From Pseudomonas gingeri (lineage in GTDB: Bacteria > Pseudomonadota > Gammaproteobacteria > Pseudomonadales > Pseudomonadaceae): a DNA stretch of 64,000 nucleotides. This document shows positions 53,831-62,486 of this stretch, in pieces. The notes beneath the pieces were generated by a model, which was not told where the DNA came from, did not search any database, and saw only the letters and a list, made by a program, of their open reading frames with translations. The stretch spans positions 62,001 through 126,000 of the forward strand of contig NZ_JACAPR010000008.1 of the NCBI RefSeq assembly GCF_013385635.1, read 5' to 3'. How positions within the stretch are numbered: position 1 is the first letter of the stretch; each line of letters opens with the position of its first letter. The position numbers were made by a program, and so were the translations under genes.

Positions 53831-55165
53831 GTGCGATCACTGTTCTGGCGCATCCTCGCCAGCTTCTGGCTGGCCATCGCCCTTGTCGCGGGGTTGTCGA
53901 TTCTGCTCGGGCACATGCTCAACCAGGACGCCTGGATCCTCAGCCGGCATCCCGGCCTGGCCACCCTGGCCGAAGACTGGACCCAAACCTATGAGAACCA
54001 GGGCGAAGACGCCGCCCAGGACATTCTGGAGCAGCGCAAGAAGCAGTATCACATCGACGTCCAGGTCCTCAACGAAAGCGGCGATCCGGTGGTGCGGGGC
54101 ACCTTCCCCCGACGTGCGGCGGCCTTCGAGGCCCGGCAGAACAACGATGATCGGCGACTGCCGTGGCGGCGCCTGACCGTCGAGTACACCAGCCCGAAAA
54201 GCGGCGATACCTACCTGCTGATCTACCGTATTCCCCACCCGGAACTGGATGCCTGGCACCGCGAAAGCCTGCTCTGGCCCCTCAGCGCCCTGGGCATCGC
54301 CCTGGTGGTGCTGACCCTGTTCAGCCTGCTGGTGACCCTATCGATCACCCGCCCGCTGAGTCGCCTGCGTGGCGCCGTGCATGACCTCGGCCAGGCCACC
54401 TATCAACAGAACAGCCTGGCGAAACTGGCGGCGCGGCGCGATGAGTTCGGCGTGCTGGCCAAGGACTTCAACCTGATGGGGGCACGCCTGCAAAGCCTGA
54501 TCGGCAGCCAGCGGCAGTTACTGCGTGATGTCTCCCACGAACTGCGCTCGCCGCTGGCGCGCCTGCGAATCGCCCTGGCCCTGGCCGAACGTTCGAGTCC
54601 CGAAGAGCGTGAGCGGCTCTGGCCGCGGCTGACCCGCGAATGCGATCGCCTGGAAGCGCTGATCAGCGAAATTCTCGCCCTGGCCCGGGTCGATGCCGAC
54701 CAGGCCAGTGCCGAAGAGGTCGATCTCAACCAGTTGCTGACGCTCCTGCAAAGGGAGGCCGTGCTCGGTTCACCGGAGCAGCCGGTGCAACTGGACGCCG
54801 AACAGGCCCTGAGTCTCAGGGGCTGGCCGACCATGCTCGAACGGGCGCTGGACAACCTGCTGCGCAATGCCCAGCGCTTCAACCCCGAAGGCCAGGCCAT
54901 TGAAGTCACGGCGCGGCGCCAGGGCGAGCGGATCGAAATCAGCGTCCGCGACCATGGCCCCGGCGTCGAAGCCGAACACCTGGCGCAGTTGGGCGAGCCG
55001 TTCTTCCGTGCACCGGGCCAGACCGCAGCCGGCCACGGCCTGGGCCTGGCGATTGCCCGCCGGGCAGCGGAACGCCATGGCGGCAGCCTGGTATTGGCGA
55101 ATCATCCTCAGGGCGGCTTTATCGCCACCCTGGACTTGCCACTGGAGCCGGGAATAACAAACTGA
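53831..55165 (+). CDS. cpxA: CpxA-like sensor histidine kinase
   Basis: A 444-residue sensor kinase. Transmembrane helix about 5-29, periplasmic domain about 30-145, second helix about 148-170, HAMP (ITRPLSRLRGAVHDLGQAT), dimerisation domain with phospho-acceptor His237 in RDVSHELRSPLARLRIA. HATPase has DNLLRNAQRFNPEG, DHGPGVEAEHLAQLGEPFFR and GHGLGLAIARRA. The start is GTG at 53831 after GAGGAATT. It phosphorylates CpxR in response to envelope protein stress. Confidence 0.9.
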   Translation: MRSLFWRILASFWLAIALVAGLSILLGHMLNQDAWILSRHPGLATLAEDWTQTYENQGEDAAQDILEQRKKQYHIDVQVLNESGDPVVRGTFPRRAAAFEARQNNDDRRLPWRRLTVEYTSPKSGDTYLLIYRIPHPELDAWHRESLLWPLSALGIALVVLTLFSLLVTLSITRPLSRLRGAVHDLGQATYQQNSLAKLAARRDEFGVLAKDFNLMGARLQSLIGSQRQLLRDVSHELRSPLARLRIALALAERSSPEERERLWPRLTRECDRLEALISEILALARVDADQASAEEVDLNQLLTLLQREAVLGSPEQPVQLDAEQALSLRGWPTMLERALDNLLRNAQRFNPEGQAIEVTARRQGERIEISVRDHGPGVEAEHLAQLGEPFFRAPGQTAAGHGLGLAIARRAAERHGGSLVLANHPQGGFIATLDLPLEPGITN

Positions 55166-55171
55166 CCTCAT

Positions 55172-55193
55172 CTCTTGCCGGAGCCGGCAAGAG
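55172..55193. terminator. Perfect stem-loop between convergent cpxA and nitroreductase genes
   Basis: CTCTTGCCGG, two bases, CCGGCAAGAG. A 10-base perfect stem between two convergent stop codons; no long T run, so it may be a weak bidirectional terminator or REP remnant. Confidence 0.5.
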
Positions 55194-55203
55194 TCCTGGG
55201 ATT

Positions 55204-55764
55204 TCAGGCCGACCAGGCGCTGACAAACTCCGTCAGATCGACCTTGGGCGCCGGACGCAGCTCGTTCTGCGGCGTGCCCAGGTAGAGGAACGCAATCACT
55301 TCTTCGTCATTGTTCAAGCCCAGGCCCTTGGCCACATGACGCGAGTAGGACAGCTCGCCCGTGCGCCACACCGCGCCGATGCCCTGGGCGTGCGCCGCCA
55401 GCAGGATGGCGTGGGCGGCACAGCCGGCCGCCAGCAGTTGCTCGGACTTCGGCACCTTGAAGTGCTCCTGCAGACGCGCAACCACGACCACCACCAACGG
55501 TGCCCGCAACGGCATCGCCAGGGCCTTGTCGAGCGCCGCCTGGGTCACTTCGCCACCTTGCTGCCGCACCGCTTCGGCCAGCAATTGTCCCAACTGCTCA
55601 CGGGCTGCGCCGTCCACCGTCAGGAAGCGCCAGGGCCGCAGTTGGCCGTGATCCGGCGCACGCATGGCCGCCGCGAACAGAATGTCGCGCTGGGCCGCCG
55701 TCGGCGCCGGATCCAGCAGGCGCGGTGCGGAAACACGGTTGAGCAAATTGTCGAGAGCCTCCAT
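55204..55764 (-). CDS. Nitroreductase family protein (YdjA-like)
   Basis: A 186-residue FMN-dependent nitroreductase fold. Visible are MRAPDHGQLRPWRFLTVDG (Arg and His-type FMN contacts), GCAAHAILLAAHAQGIGAVWRTG and EEVIAFLYLGTPQNELRPAP. The pattern APDHGQLRPWRF is that of E. coli YdjA. Likely reduces nitro compounds or quinones with NAD(P)H; substrate unknown. Confidence 0.9.
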   Translation of the reverse strand: MEALDNLLNRVSAPRLLDPAPTAAQRDILFAAAMRAPDHGQLRPWRFLTVDGAAREQLGQLLAEAVRQQGGEVTQAALDKALAMPLRAPLVVVVVARLQEHFKVPKSEQLLAAGCAAHAILLAAHAQGIGAVWRTGELSYSRHVAKGLGLNNDEEVIAFLYLGTPQNELRPAPKVDLTEFVSAWSA

Positions 55765-55882
55765 CGGCCACCTCCTCGGGAAAATGTGCGGCTATTCTAG
55801 TCATATCCGTGGCGGCCCTGGCGGTTTACATGAACAGGTCCGCAGGTAGAATGGCGCACCTCTCCTGCCCCGAGCTTATTTC

Positions 55883-57337
55883 ATGGCGTTGCCGACCCTG
55901 CGCATCATCGGTTTCATCATCGGCATCTTCCTGATTACCCTGGCCATCAGCATGGTCGTGCCCATGCTGACCCTGGTGATTTTCGAACGCACCGGCGACC
56001 TGCCGTCGTTTCTCTGGGCCAGCACCATCACCTTTATCGCCGGCCTGGCCCTGGTCATCCCCGGCCGCCCGGAACAGGTGCACCTGCGCCCCCGGGATAT
56101 GTACCTGCTGACCGTGTCCAGCTGGGTAGTGGTGTGCATCTTCGCCGCCCTGCCCTTTCTGTTGACCCTGCACACCAGCTACGCCGATGCCTTCTTTGAG
56201 AGCATGTCGGGCATCACCGCCACCGGCTCGACAGTGCTCAGCGGCCTGGACACGATGTCCCCCGGCATCCTGATCTGGCGCTCGCTGTTGCACTGGCTGG
56301 GGGGTATCGGCTTTATCGGCATGGCGGTGGCGATCCTGCCGCTGCTGCGGATCGGCGGCATGCGGCTGTTCCAGACCGAATCGTCGGACCGCTCGCAAAA
56401 AGTCATGCCGCGCTCGCACATGGTGGCGCGCCTGATCGTGACCGCCTATGTCGGCATCACCATCCTCGGCAGCCTGGCCTTCTGGTGGGCCGGCATGAAC
56501 CTGTTCGATGCGATCAACCATTCAATGTCGGCGATTTCCACCGGCGGCTTCTCGACCTCCGACCAGTCCCTGGCCAAATGGCATCAGCCGGCGGTGCACT
56601 GGGTGGCGGTGGTGGTGATGATTCTCGGCAGCCTGCCGTTCACTCTCTACGTCGCGACCCTGCGCGGACACCGCAAGGCGCTGATCAAGGACCAGCAGGT
56701 CCAGGGCTTGCTGGGGCTACTGCTGGTCACCTGGCTGGTGCTCGGCACCTGGTACTGGTGGACCACCGACCTGCACTGGCTCGATGCCCTGCGCCACGTG
56801 GCGCTGAACGTGACCTCGGTGGTCACCACCACCGGCTTTGCCCTGGGCGACTACAGCCTGTGGGGCAATTTCTCGCTGATGCTGTTTTTCTACCTGGGAT
56901 TCATCGGCGGGTGTTCAGGCTCGACGGCGGGCGGGATCAAGATCTTCCGTTTCCAGGTCGCCTATATCCTGCTCAAGGCCAACCTCAACCAGTTGATCCA
57001 TCCACGGGCGGTAATCAAGCAGAAGTACAACGGTCACCGGCTCGACGAGGAAATCGTCCGCTCGATCCTGACCTTTTCGTTCTTTTTCGCCATCACCATC
57101 TGTGCGATTGCCCTGGCCCTGTCATTGCTCGGCCTGGACTGGATGACCGCCCTGACCGGCGCCGCCAGCACCGTGTCCGGCGTCGGACCGGGCCTGGGTG
57201 AAGTGATCGGTCCTTCGGGCAACTTCGCCAGCCTGCCGGATGGCGCCAAGTGGATCCTGTCCCTGGGCATGCTGCTGGGCCGACTGGAGATCATCACAGT
57301 GTTCGTGCTGTGTATTCCGGCATTCTGGCGTCACTGA
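55883..57337 (+). CDS. trkH: Potassium uptake protein TrkH
   Basis: Ion-conducting subunit of the Trk/Ktr-type K+ system, 484 residues with the M1-P-M2 fourfold repeat. Selectivity-filter glycines are seen in SGITATGSTVLSG, SAISTGGFSTSD, TSVVTTTGFALGD and ASTVSGVGPGLGEV. It works with the cytoplasmic TrkA, which is not encoded here. The 3' end overlaps the convergent araC-type gene by 44 bases. Confidence 0.94.
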   Translation: MALPTLRIIGFIIGIFLITLAISMVVPMLTLVIFERTGDLPSFLWASTITFIAGLALVIPGRPEQVHLRPRDMYLLTVSSWVVVCIFAALPFLLTLHTSYADAFFESMSGITATGSTVLSGLDTMSPGILIWRSLLHWLGGIGFIGMAVAILPLLRIGGMRLFQTESSDRSQKVMPRSHMVARLIVTAYVGITILGSLAFWWAGMNLFDAINHSMSAISTGGFSTSDQSLAKWHQPAVHWVAVVVMILGSLPFTLYVATLRGHRKALIKDQQVQGLLGLLLVTWLVLGTWYWWTTDLHWLDALRHVALNVTSVVTTTGFALGDYSLWGNFSLMLFFYLGFIGGCSGSTAGGIKIFRFQVAYILLKANLNQLIHPRAVIKQKYNGHRLDEEIVRSILTFSFFFAITICAIALALSLLGLDWMTALTGAASTVSGVGPGLGEVIGPSGNFASLPDGAKWILSLGMLLGRLEIITVFVLCIPAFWRH

Positions 57338-58355
57338 CCGTCGCCACCGTCCCCAGCAACCGCGCCCGGTATTCGCCGGGCGTCACCTCGAACCAGCGCC
57401 GAAACGCGCGGAAAAAGTTGCTCGGGTCGGCAAAGCCCAGCAGATAGGCGATTTCCAGCAGGGTCATGCGCGGCTGCGCCAGGTACTGCTCGGCCAACTC
57501 GCGACGGGTATCGTCGAGCAGGGTCTGGAAGCTCGTGCCCTCTTCCTGCAAGCGCCGCTGCAGGGTGCGCTGCGACAGGTGCAGGGTCTGCGCGACCATC
57601 TCGCGCTTGGGCTCACCCTGGGGCAGCAACCGGCACAAGACCTGGCGCGCCTTGTGGGTCACCCGGCTCTCGGAAAAGCGCGCCAGGTATTCGCCGGCGA
57701 AACGATCATGCAGCAGGGCCATCGCTTCGTTGGCTGTCGGTAACGGTGCTTCCATATCGGCTTTCTCGAAAATCAGCGCGTCGTAGGGCGCGTTGAACAC
57801 CAGCGGCGCATGAAATACTTCTTTGTAGGGCCCGATGTCTTCCGGCTGGGAGCCCTGGACCAGGACCTTGCGCGGCTGCAGCGTACGCCCGGTCAGCCAG
57901 CCGCATAACGCCAGGGCACACGCCAGCGATGCCTCGGCGCTCTGCCGGGTCGGCGGCAAGTGATCGCCATGCACGGTCAGGATCAGCGCATAGCCCTCGG
58001 GCAGCAGGCGAAAGCTCAGGTCCGCGCTTTCGGCAATGATCCGCTGGTAACGCACCAGGCGCATGAAGCCCTCGGCCAGGGTCTGGCTGGACATCAGCGC
58101 ATAACCGGCGACATGAAAGGACGCCGGGCGCACGACCTTGCCCATGTTCAGGCCAATCGCCGGGTTGCCGGAAAGCTCTACCGCGCGCTGCCAGAGGCGC
58201 GTCATGGAGTCCTGGGGGAAGCGTGCGTCGGGATCATCCAGCGCGGCATAATCGAGCCCGAGCTGCTTGAAAAGAGCACGGCAATCCAGACCGTCCATCT
58301 CCAGCGCTTTGACAATCCCCATCGCCCAGCTTGCAGAAGTCGTTCTTTCGCTCAT
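57294..58355 (-). CDS. AraC-family regulator with an OruR/Arabinose_bd-type N-terminal domain
   Basis: A 353-residue regulator. N-terminal ligand domain (about 25-210; DPDARFPQDSMTRLWQRAVELSGNPAIGLNMGKVV, YALMSSQTLAEGFMRLVRYQRIIAE) and a C-terminal AraC DNA-binding domain (VAQTLHLSQRTLQRRLQEEGTSFQTLLDDTRRELAEQYL, LLEIAYLLGFADPSNFFRAFRRWFEVTPGEYRAR). Divergent from the DUF962 gene at 58515. Its stop lies within trkH. Effector unknown. Confidence 0.9.
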   Translation of the reverse strand: MSERTTSASWAMGIVKALEMDGLDCRALFKQLGLDYAALDDPDARFPQDSMTRLWQRAVELSGNPAIGLNMGKVVRPASFHVAGYALMSSQTLAEGFMRLVRYQRIIAESADLSFRLLPEGYALILTVHGDHLPPTRQSAEASLACALALCGWLTGRTLQPRKVLVQGSQPEDIGPYKEVFHAPLVFNAPYDALIFEKADMEAPLPTANEAMALLHDRFAGEYLARFSESRVTHKARQVLCRLLPQGEPKREMVAQTLHLSQRTLQRRLQEEGTSFQTLLDDTRRELAEQYLAQPRMTLLEIAYLLGFADPSNFFRAFRRWFEVTPGEYRARLLGTVATVSDARMPEYTARTL

Positions 58356-58450
58356 GGCCTTTTCTTACATGGTAAGCCGCATATTACGACTGATGGCCTA
58401 AGGATACTAAAGTGGCGCCTATTGTCACTGGTCGTTACAGCTAATGACTC

Positions 58451-58456
58451 TAGACT
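58451..58456 (+). promoter_or_regulatory. Candidate -10 element TAGACT of the DUF962 gene
   Basis: CTAGACT lies 58 bases before the GTG at 58515. The same hexamer precedes 58938, 60616 and 61450. No clear -35 was recognised; consensus match is moderate. Confidence 0.35.
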
Positions 58457-58514
58457 CAAATAAGCTCCCCGTGGAACCGCCCTCAACCCGTCAGCCCAGT
58501 ACGGAGAGTACGCA

Positions 58515-58826
58515 GTGGAAAACACCAGGAAATTCAACAGTTTTGCCGAATTCTACCCTTACTATCTGAGCGAGCATGGCGACAGCACCTGTCGTCGCCT
58601 GCATTTCGTCGGAACCAGCCTGGTCATCTTTATTCTCGCCATGGCCGTCGGCCGCTCGGCCTGGTGGTTGCTGTGGGTCCTGCCAGTGGCCGGCTACAGC
58701 TTTGCCTGGGTCGGACATTTCTTCTTCGAGAAGAATCGTCCGGCAACCTTTCAGCATCCTTTCTACAGCCTGCTGGGCGATTTCGTCATGTACCGCGACA
58801 TGCTGCTGGGCAAGGTGCCATTTTAG
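58515..58826 (+). CDS. DUF962/Mpo1-like small membrane protein
   Basis: A 103-residue protein beginning MENTRKFNSFAEFYPYYLSEHGDSTCRRLHFVGTSL (GTG start), with two predicted helices and conserved His in RRLHFVG and WVGHFFFEKNRPATFQHP. This pattern matches the DUF962 family. Yeast Mpo1 of that family is a dioxygenase of phytosphingosine alpha-oxidation using Fe(II) and these His residues. The bacterial function is not known. Confidence 0.88.
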   Translation: MENTRKFNSFAEFYPYYLSEHGDSTCRRLHFVGTSLVIFILAMAVGRSAWWLLWVLPVAGYSFAWVGHFFFEKNRPATFQHPFYSLLGDFVMYRDMLLGKVPF

Positions 58827-58896
58827 GCGCCACGCTTCAGGCCTCGGCGGACAGCAATGCGTCCCATGCGGTCACTGTCAGGCCCGGCGCGCGGCC

Positions 58897-58902
58897 TAGA
58901 CT
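58897..58902 (+). promoter_or_regulatory. Candidate -10 element TAGACT of the HD-domain gene
   Basis: CTAGACT ends 35 bases before the ATG at 58938. One of four copies in this region. Confidence 0.35.
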
Positions 58903-58937
58903 GAAGGCAGGACCCACAGAACAAGAAAGGACCGTCG

Positions 58938-59525
58938 ATGAATGTCCAGGCCCGCTTTACCCATATGCAGGACGGCACCGAGGAAGACTGGGCGATCATC
59001 GCCGCCGACTTCAGCGCCTACGCCCGGCAACTGCCGGCACGGATCCTGGCCCACCTGAAGCTGCTGGAAGGGGATTTCGGCGGTTTCCCGGTGGATCGCC
59101 TGACCCACTCGCTGCAAACCGCCAGCCGTGCCTGGCGCGACGGGCGGGACGAGGAGTACGTGGTCTGTGCCCTGCTCCACGATATCGGCGACACCCTCGG
59201 GTCCTACAATCACCCGGATATCGCCGCGGCGATCCTCAAGCCGTTTGTCAGCCCCGAGAACCTGTGGATGGTGGAAAAACACGGGATTTTCCAGGGCTAC
59301 TACTTCTTCCATCACCTGGGCATGGATCGACACCTGCGCGAACAGTTCAGCGAGCATCCGCAGTATCAGCCGACCATCGAGTTCTGCGCCCGCTATGACG
59401 CCGCGGCTTTCGATCCGGCCTACGACACCCTGCCCCTGGACTTCTTCGAGCCGATGTTGCAGCGCCTGTTCGTCCAGCCGAAGCACTCGATCTACAAGGC
59501 GGCAATGGAACAGCAGTCGGCCTGA
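58938..59525 (+). CDS. HD-domain phosphohydrolase
   Basis: A 195-residue HD-superfamily protein. The motif HSLQTASRAWRDGRDEEYVVCALLHDIGDTLGS contains the leading His and the His-Asp pair. Additional His are in HGIFQGYYFFHHLG. Of the type acting on small phosphorylated molecules; substrate unknown. A REPIN follows the stop codon. Confidence 0.85.
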   Translation: MNVQARFTHMQDGTEEDWAIIAADFSAYARQLPARILAHLKLLEGDFGGFPVDRLTHSLQTASRAWRDGRDEEYVVCALLHDIGDTLGSYNHPDIAAAILKPFVSPENLWMVEKHGIFQGYYFFHHLGMDRHLREQFSEHPQYQPTIEFCARYDAAAFDPAYDTLPLDFFEPMLQRLFVQPKHSIYKAAMEQQSA

Positions 59526-59534
59526 AGGCCATAT

Positions 59535-59646
59535 GATCGTTCCCACGCTCCGTGTGGGAATGCCTCTCAGGACGCTCTGCGTCCGCTCCGGATCTGTGAC
59601 GCGGAGCGTCACGGCCGGCATGCCCACGCAGAGCGTGGGAACGATC
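59535..59646. repeat. REPIN between the HD-domain and LpxH-like genes
   Basis: Left arm GATCGTTCCCACGCTCCGTG and right arm GCAGAGCGTGGGAACGATC in inverted orientation, with an inner TGACGC/GCGTCA-type palindrome. It lies between two convergent genes. Fourth member of the GATCGTTCCCACGC family in the window. Confidence 0.85.
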
Positions 59647-59647
59647 G

Positions 59648-60469
59648 TCAACCGGGCTGCGCGACCTTTTCCAACTCCAGCTTGAGCTGGGCCTCGCGAG
59701 CCTGGGCATCCGCCAGTCGATACAGCTCGATGGTGCCGTCCCAATGCTCGATCAGCGCCGTACAGGATTCGACCCAATCACCGCAGTTGAGGTACTCCAC
59801 CTCACCGACCTGGCGGATCTCGGCATGGTGGATATGCCCGCAGACCACACCGTCCAGGCCACGCTTCACGCATTCGTGGGCAATCGCTTCCTCGAAGTCG
59901 CTGATAAAGCTGACCGCGGTCTTGACCTTGTGCTTGAGGTAGGCCGACAGCGACCAGTAGCCATAACCGTAGCGCGCCCGCCAGTGGTTCAGCCAGCGGT
60001 TGAGGGTCAGGGTGAACTCGTAGGCCGAGTCGCCGAGAAAGGCCAGCCAGCGGTGGTAGCGGGTGATGACGTCGAACTGGTCGCCGTGGATCACCAGCAG
60101 CTTGCGACCATCGGCGGTGACATGCACCGCTTCGTCCACCAGCTGGATATTGCCGAGGATCAGCTTCGAATAGCGGCGCAGGAATTCATCATGGTTACCG
60201 GTGACATAGATCACCTCGGTGCCGCGCTTGCTCATGGTCAGCAGACGACGGATCACGTTGGTGTGGGCCTGGGGCCAGTACATGCCGCTGCGCAGTTTCC
60301 AGCCGTCGATGATGTCTCCGACCAGATAGACCCGGTCGGCGTGGTAGCCCTTGAGGAACTGCGACAGATGCTCCGCCTGGCAATCACGGGTGCCGAGGTG
60401 CACATCGGAAATCCACAGGGTTCGCACACGTTGCTTACGGCTGGGTTTGGCGAGCTCCGCACGGGTCAT
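59648..60469 (-). CDS. Metallophosphoesterase, UDP-2,3-diacylglucosamine diphosphatase-like
   Basis: A 273-residue calcineurin-like phosphoesterase. Metal motifs in order: ISDVHLG (Asp22, His24), GDIIDGW, VTGNHDE, VIHGDQFD, CGHIHHAE. The similarity to LpxH-type enzymes is clear, but the chain is longer than LpxH (about 240) and has extra helical segments. The ATG at 60469 follows GGAG by seven bases and is preferred over the longer frame. Exact substrate is uncertain; a lipid A or phospholipid phosphate is plausible. Confidence 0.85.
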   Translation of the reverse strand: MTRAELAKPSRKQRVRTLWISDVHLGTRDCQAEHLSQFLKGYHADRVYLVGDIIDGWKLRSGMYWPQAHTNVIRRLLTMSKRGTEVIYVTGNHDEFLRRYSKLILGNIQLVDEAVHVTADGRKLLVIHGDQFDVITRYHRWLAFLGDSAYEFTLTLNRWLNHWRARYGYGYWSLSAYLKHKVKTAVSFISDFEEAIAHECVKRGLDGVVCGHIHHAEIRQVGEVEYLNCGDWVESCTALIEHWDGTIELYRLADAQAREAQLKLELEKVAQPG

Positions 60470-60586
60470 GGGCATTCTCCGGATTTTTCCTGAGCTTGCA
60501 CCGGGGCAGTTAATGCCCCATGACATTCCCACGACAGTCTGATGACAGCCGCCGAGCTGGTGTAACCGCTGTAAGTTCAACCGGTA

Positions 60587-60592
60587 TAGACT
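60587..60592 (+). promoter_or_regulatory. Candidate promoter (TGTAAC/TATAGACT) of the AraC gene
   Basis: TGTAAC is followed after 18 bases by TATAGACT, 23 bases before the ATG at 60616. One of four TAGACT copies. Confidence 0.35.
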
Positions 60593-60615
60593 GCGGACTT
60601 GCCGAGGAGACCGCC

Positions 60616-61371
60616 ATGGGACCGTTCCTGACCCTGCGCCACTACAGCGACGAGTTGATCGTCCACAGCCACGCCCACGCCCAACTGGTGTTCGGGCTGT
60701 CCGGTCGGCTCGACTTCGAAATCGAGGGGCGCGGCAGCCGGGTGGTACGGCAGAGCGTCGCGGTGATTCCCTATGACGCCCATCACACCTGCGGCAGCCC
60801 GGACGGCAGTCGCTGCCTGGTGCTGGACGTACCGGACGAACACTGGCTGGTGCAATCCCTGGGCGACCATGCCGATGCCAGCCGGCGCCTGCTCGACAAT
60901 CCCGGGCCCCGGCCGCTGAATGCCAGCCAGGACCAGTTGGTGCACTGGTTGGCCAGCAGTCCGGTGCATGACCCCCTGATCGCCCGGCAAGGTGCCGTGC
61001 TGCTGCTCGCCAGTCTGAACAGCGCCTCCGGTTTCAGCGACGGCAAGCGCCTGCCCATGGCGGCGCTGGACGCCCATATCGACCGCCATGCCGCACGTCC
61101 GCTGCAGGTCGCCGACCTGGCGCGGATCGCCGAGCTGTCCAATGCCCGTCTGCATGCGCGATTCATGGCCGAATGCGGACAGACGCCCATGGACTACATC
61201 CGCAGTCGCCGGCTGCGACTCGCCCTGGGCATGTTGCGCGAATCCACATTGCCCATCGGCGAGATCGCCGAGCGCGTCGGCTACAGTTCCCAGAGCGCCT
61301 TTTCCGCTGCCGTGCTGCGTGAGTTCGGTGCCTCGCCCGGCGCCCTGCGCCGCGAGCCTGGCGACAACTAG
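60616..61371 (+). CDS. AraC-family transcriptional regulator (cupin sensor type)
   Basis: A 251-residue regulator: an N-terminal cupin-like sensor (HSHAHAQLVFGLSGRLDFEIEG, VIPYDAHHTCG) and a C-terminal AraC domain (ADLARIAELSNARLHARFMAECGQTPMDYIRSRRLRLALGML, IGEIAERVGYSSQSAFSAAVLREFGASPGALRR). ATG at 60616 follows GAGGAGA. It lies upstream of and in the same direction as a DMT exporter gene (61450), a likely target. Confidence 0.9.
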   Translation: MGPFLTLRHYSDELIVHSHAHAQLVFGLSGRLDFEIEGRGSRVVRQSVAVIPYDAHHTCGSPDGSRCLVLDVPDEHWLVQSLGDHADASRRLLDNPGPRPLNASQDQLVHWLASSPVHDPLIARQGAVLLLASLNSASGFSDGKRLPMAALDAHIDRHAARPLQVADLARIAELSNARLHARFMAECGQTPMDYIRSRRLRLALGMLRESTLPIGEIAERVGYSSQSAFSAAVLREFGASPGALRREPGDN

Positions 61372-61409
61372 CGCGAGGCCCGCGACAGACGGCGGCGCGC
61401 CCGCCACTC

Positions 61410-61415
61410 TAGACT
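61410..61415 (+). promoter_or_regulatory. Candidate -10 element TAGACT of the EamA exporter gene
   Basis: CTAGACT lies 34 bases before the ATG at 61450. One of four copies in this region. Confidence 0.35.
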
Positions 61416-61449
61416 GCAGCCTTGTGAACCCGTGCTTCCAAGGACTGCA

Positions 61450-62340
61450 ATGACTCCCCGTTCCGCCCTGGGCGCCCTGCATATCGGCGCATTGATGTTC
61501 GGCCTGACCGGTGTGTTCGGCAAACTCGCCGCCGCCTCTCCCGCCATCATCGTCTTTGGCCGTGCCGCCTTTGCCGTGCTCGCACTCGCGCTGTTCGCCG
61601 GTCTGGCCCGCAACGGCGGCTGGCAACGCCTGCAGGCCCGGGACTGGCGTCGATTGGCGCTCAGCGGCCTGTTGCTGGCGGGACACTGGGTGAGCTTCTT
61701 CATCTCGGTAAAAGTCGCCGGTGTCGCCATCGCCACCCTGGGTTTTGCCAGCTTCCCGGCCTTTACCGTGATCCTCGAAGGGCTGATTTTCCGCGAACGC
61801 ATCCGCCTCAACGAAATCCTCCTGGTGCTGCTGGTGAGTATCGGCCTGGTGCTGGTCACGCCGGATTTCGACCTCGCCAGCGAGGCCACCAGCGGCCTGC
61901 TCTGGGCGGTACTGTCCGGGTTGCTGTTCGCCCTGCTGTCACTGGCCAACCGGGCCGGCTCGGCACGGATTGCGCCGGTGCAGGCGGCGCTGTGCCAGAA
62001 CCTGGTGGTTGCCGCCTGCCTGCTGCCCTGGGCGGCACCCGGTCTGGGTGCAGTGCACGCGCTGGACTGGTTGTGGATCGGCCTGCTGGGGATCTTCTGC
62101 ACCGGCGTCGCCCACAGCCTGTTCGTCGCCAGCCTGGCGGTGATCAAGGCCCGCACCGCCGCCGTGGTCTTCGCCATGGAGCCGGTATACGGCATCAGTG
62201 CCGCCTGGTTACTGTTCGGCGAGAACCCGAGCCTGCGCATGCTGCTGGGCGGCGCGCTGATCATTGTCGCCATCGTGTTGTCGAGCGTGCTGGGCCCGGC
62301 AGCCGCTCCGAAAACAGCGGAAATCGCCTCGACCCATTGA
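61450..62340 (+). CDS. EamA/DMT-family exporter
   Basis: A 296-residue protein with ten predicted helices in two EamA repeats (about 1-140 and 145-290). LHIGALMFGLTGVFGKLAA and AVVFAMEPVYGISAAWLLFGE (typical EamA helix 9 region) are visible. AAGGA precedes the ATG. Follows an AraC gene by 78 bases. Substrate unknown, possibly an amino acid or metabolite. Confidence 0.9.
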   Translation: MTPRSALGALHIGALMFGLTGVFGKLAAASPAIIVFGRAAFAVLALALFAGLARNGGWQRLQARDWRRLALSGLLLAGHWVSFFISVKVAGVAIATLGFASFPAFTVILEGLIFRERIRLNEILLVLLVSIGLVLVTPDFDLASEATSGLLWAVLSGLLFALLSLANRAGSARIAPVQAALCQNLVVAACLLPWAAPGLGAVHALDWLWIGLLGIFCTGVAHSLFVASLAVIKARTAAVVFAMEPVYGISAAWLLFGENPSLRMLLGGALIIVAIVLSSVLGPAAAPKTAEIASTH

Positions 62341-62351
62341 TTTTCGGGGAC

Positions 62352-62363
62352 TGTCCTATACTT
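62352..62363 (+). promoter_or_regulatory. RpoS-like promoter -10 element of the Gly-rich small protein
   Basis: TGTCCTATACTT. It agrees with the extended sigma-S -10 (TG, 0-2 bases, CTATACT) at all positions. It lies about 124 bases before the ATG at 62487 and 12 bases after the exporter stop codon, so the transcript would have a leader of roughly 120 bases. Confidence 0.6.
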
Positions 62364-62486
62364 CGAGCATCCGCAACAGCCAGCCGTCGTTATCCGGATA
62401 CAAGGGCTGCTCGGCAACAGCGGCAGTATTCCAGGCAGTAGCTCGATGCCAGTTGCCCTCCTACTCAAACTGTGGAGGGTTTATCC

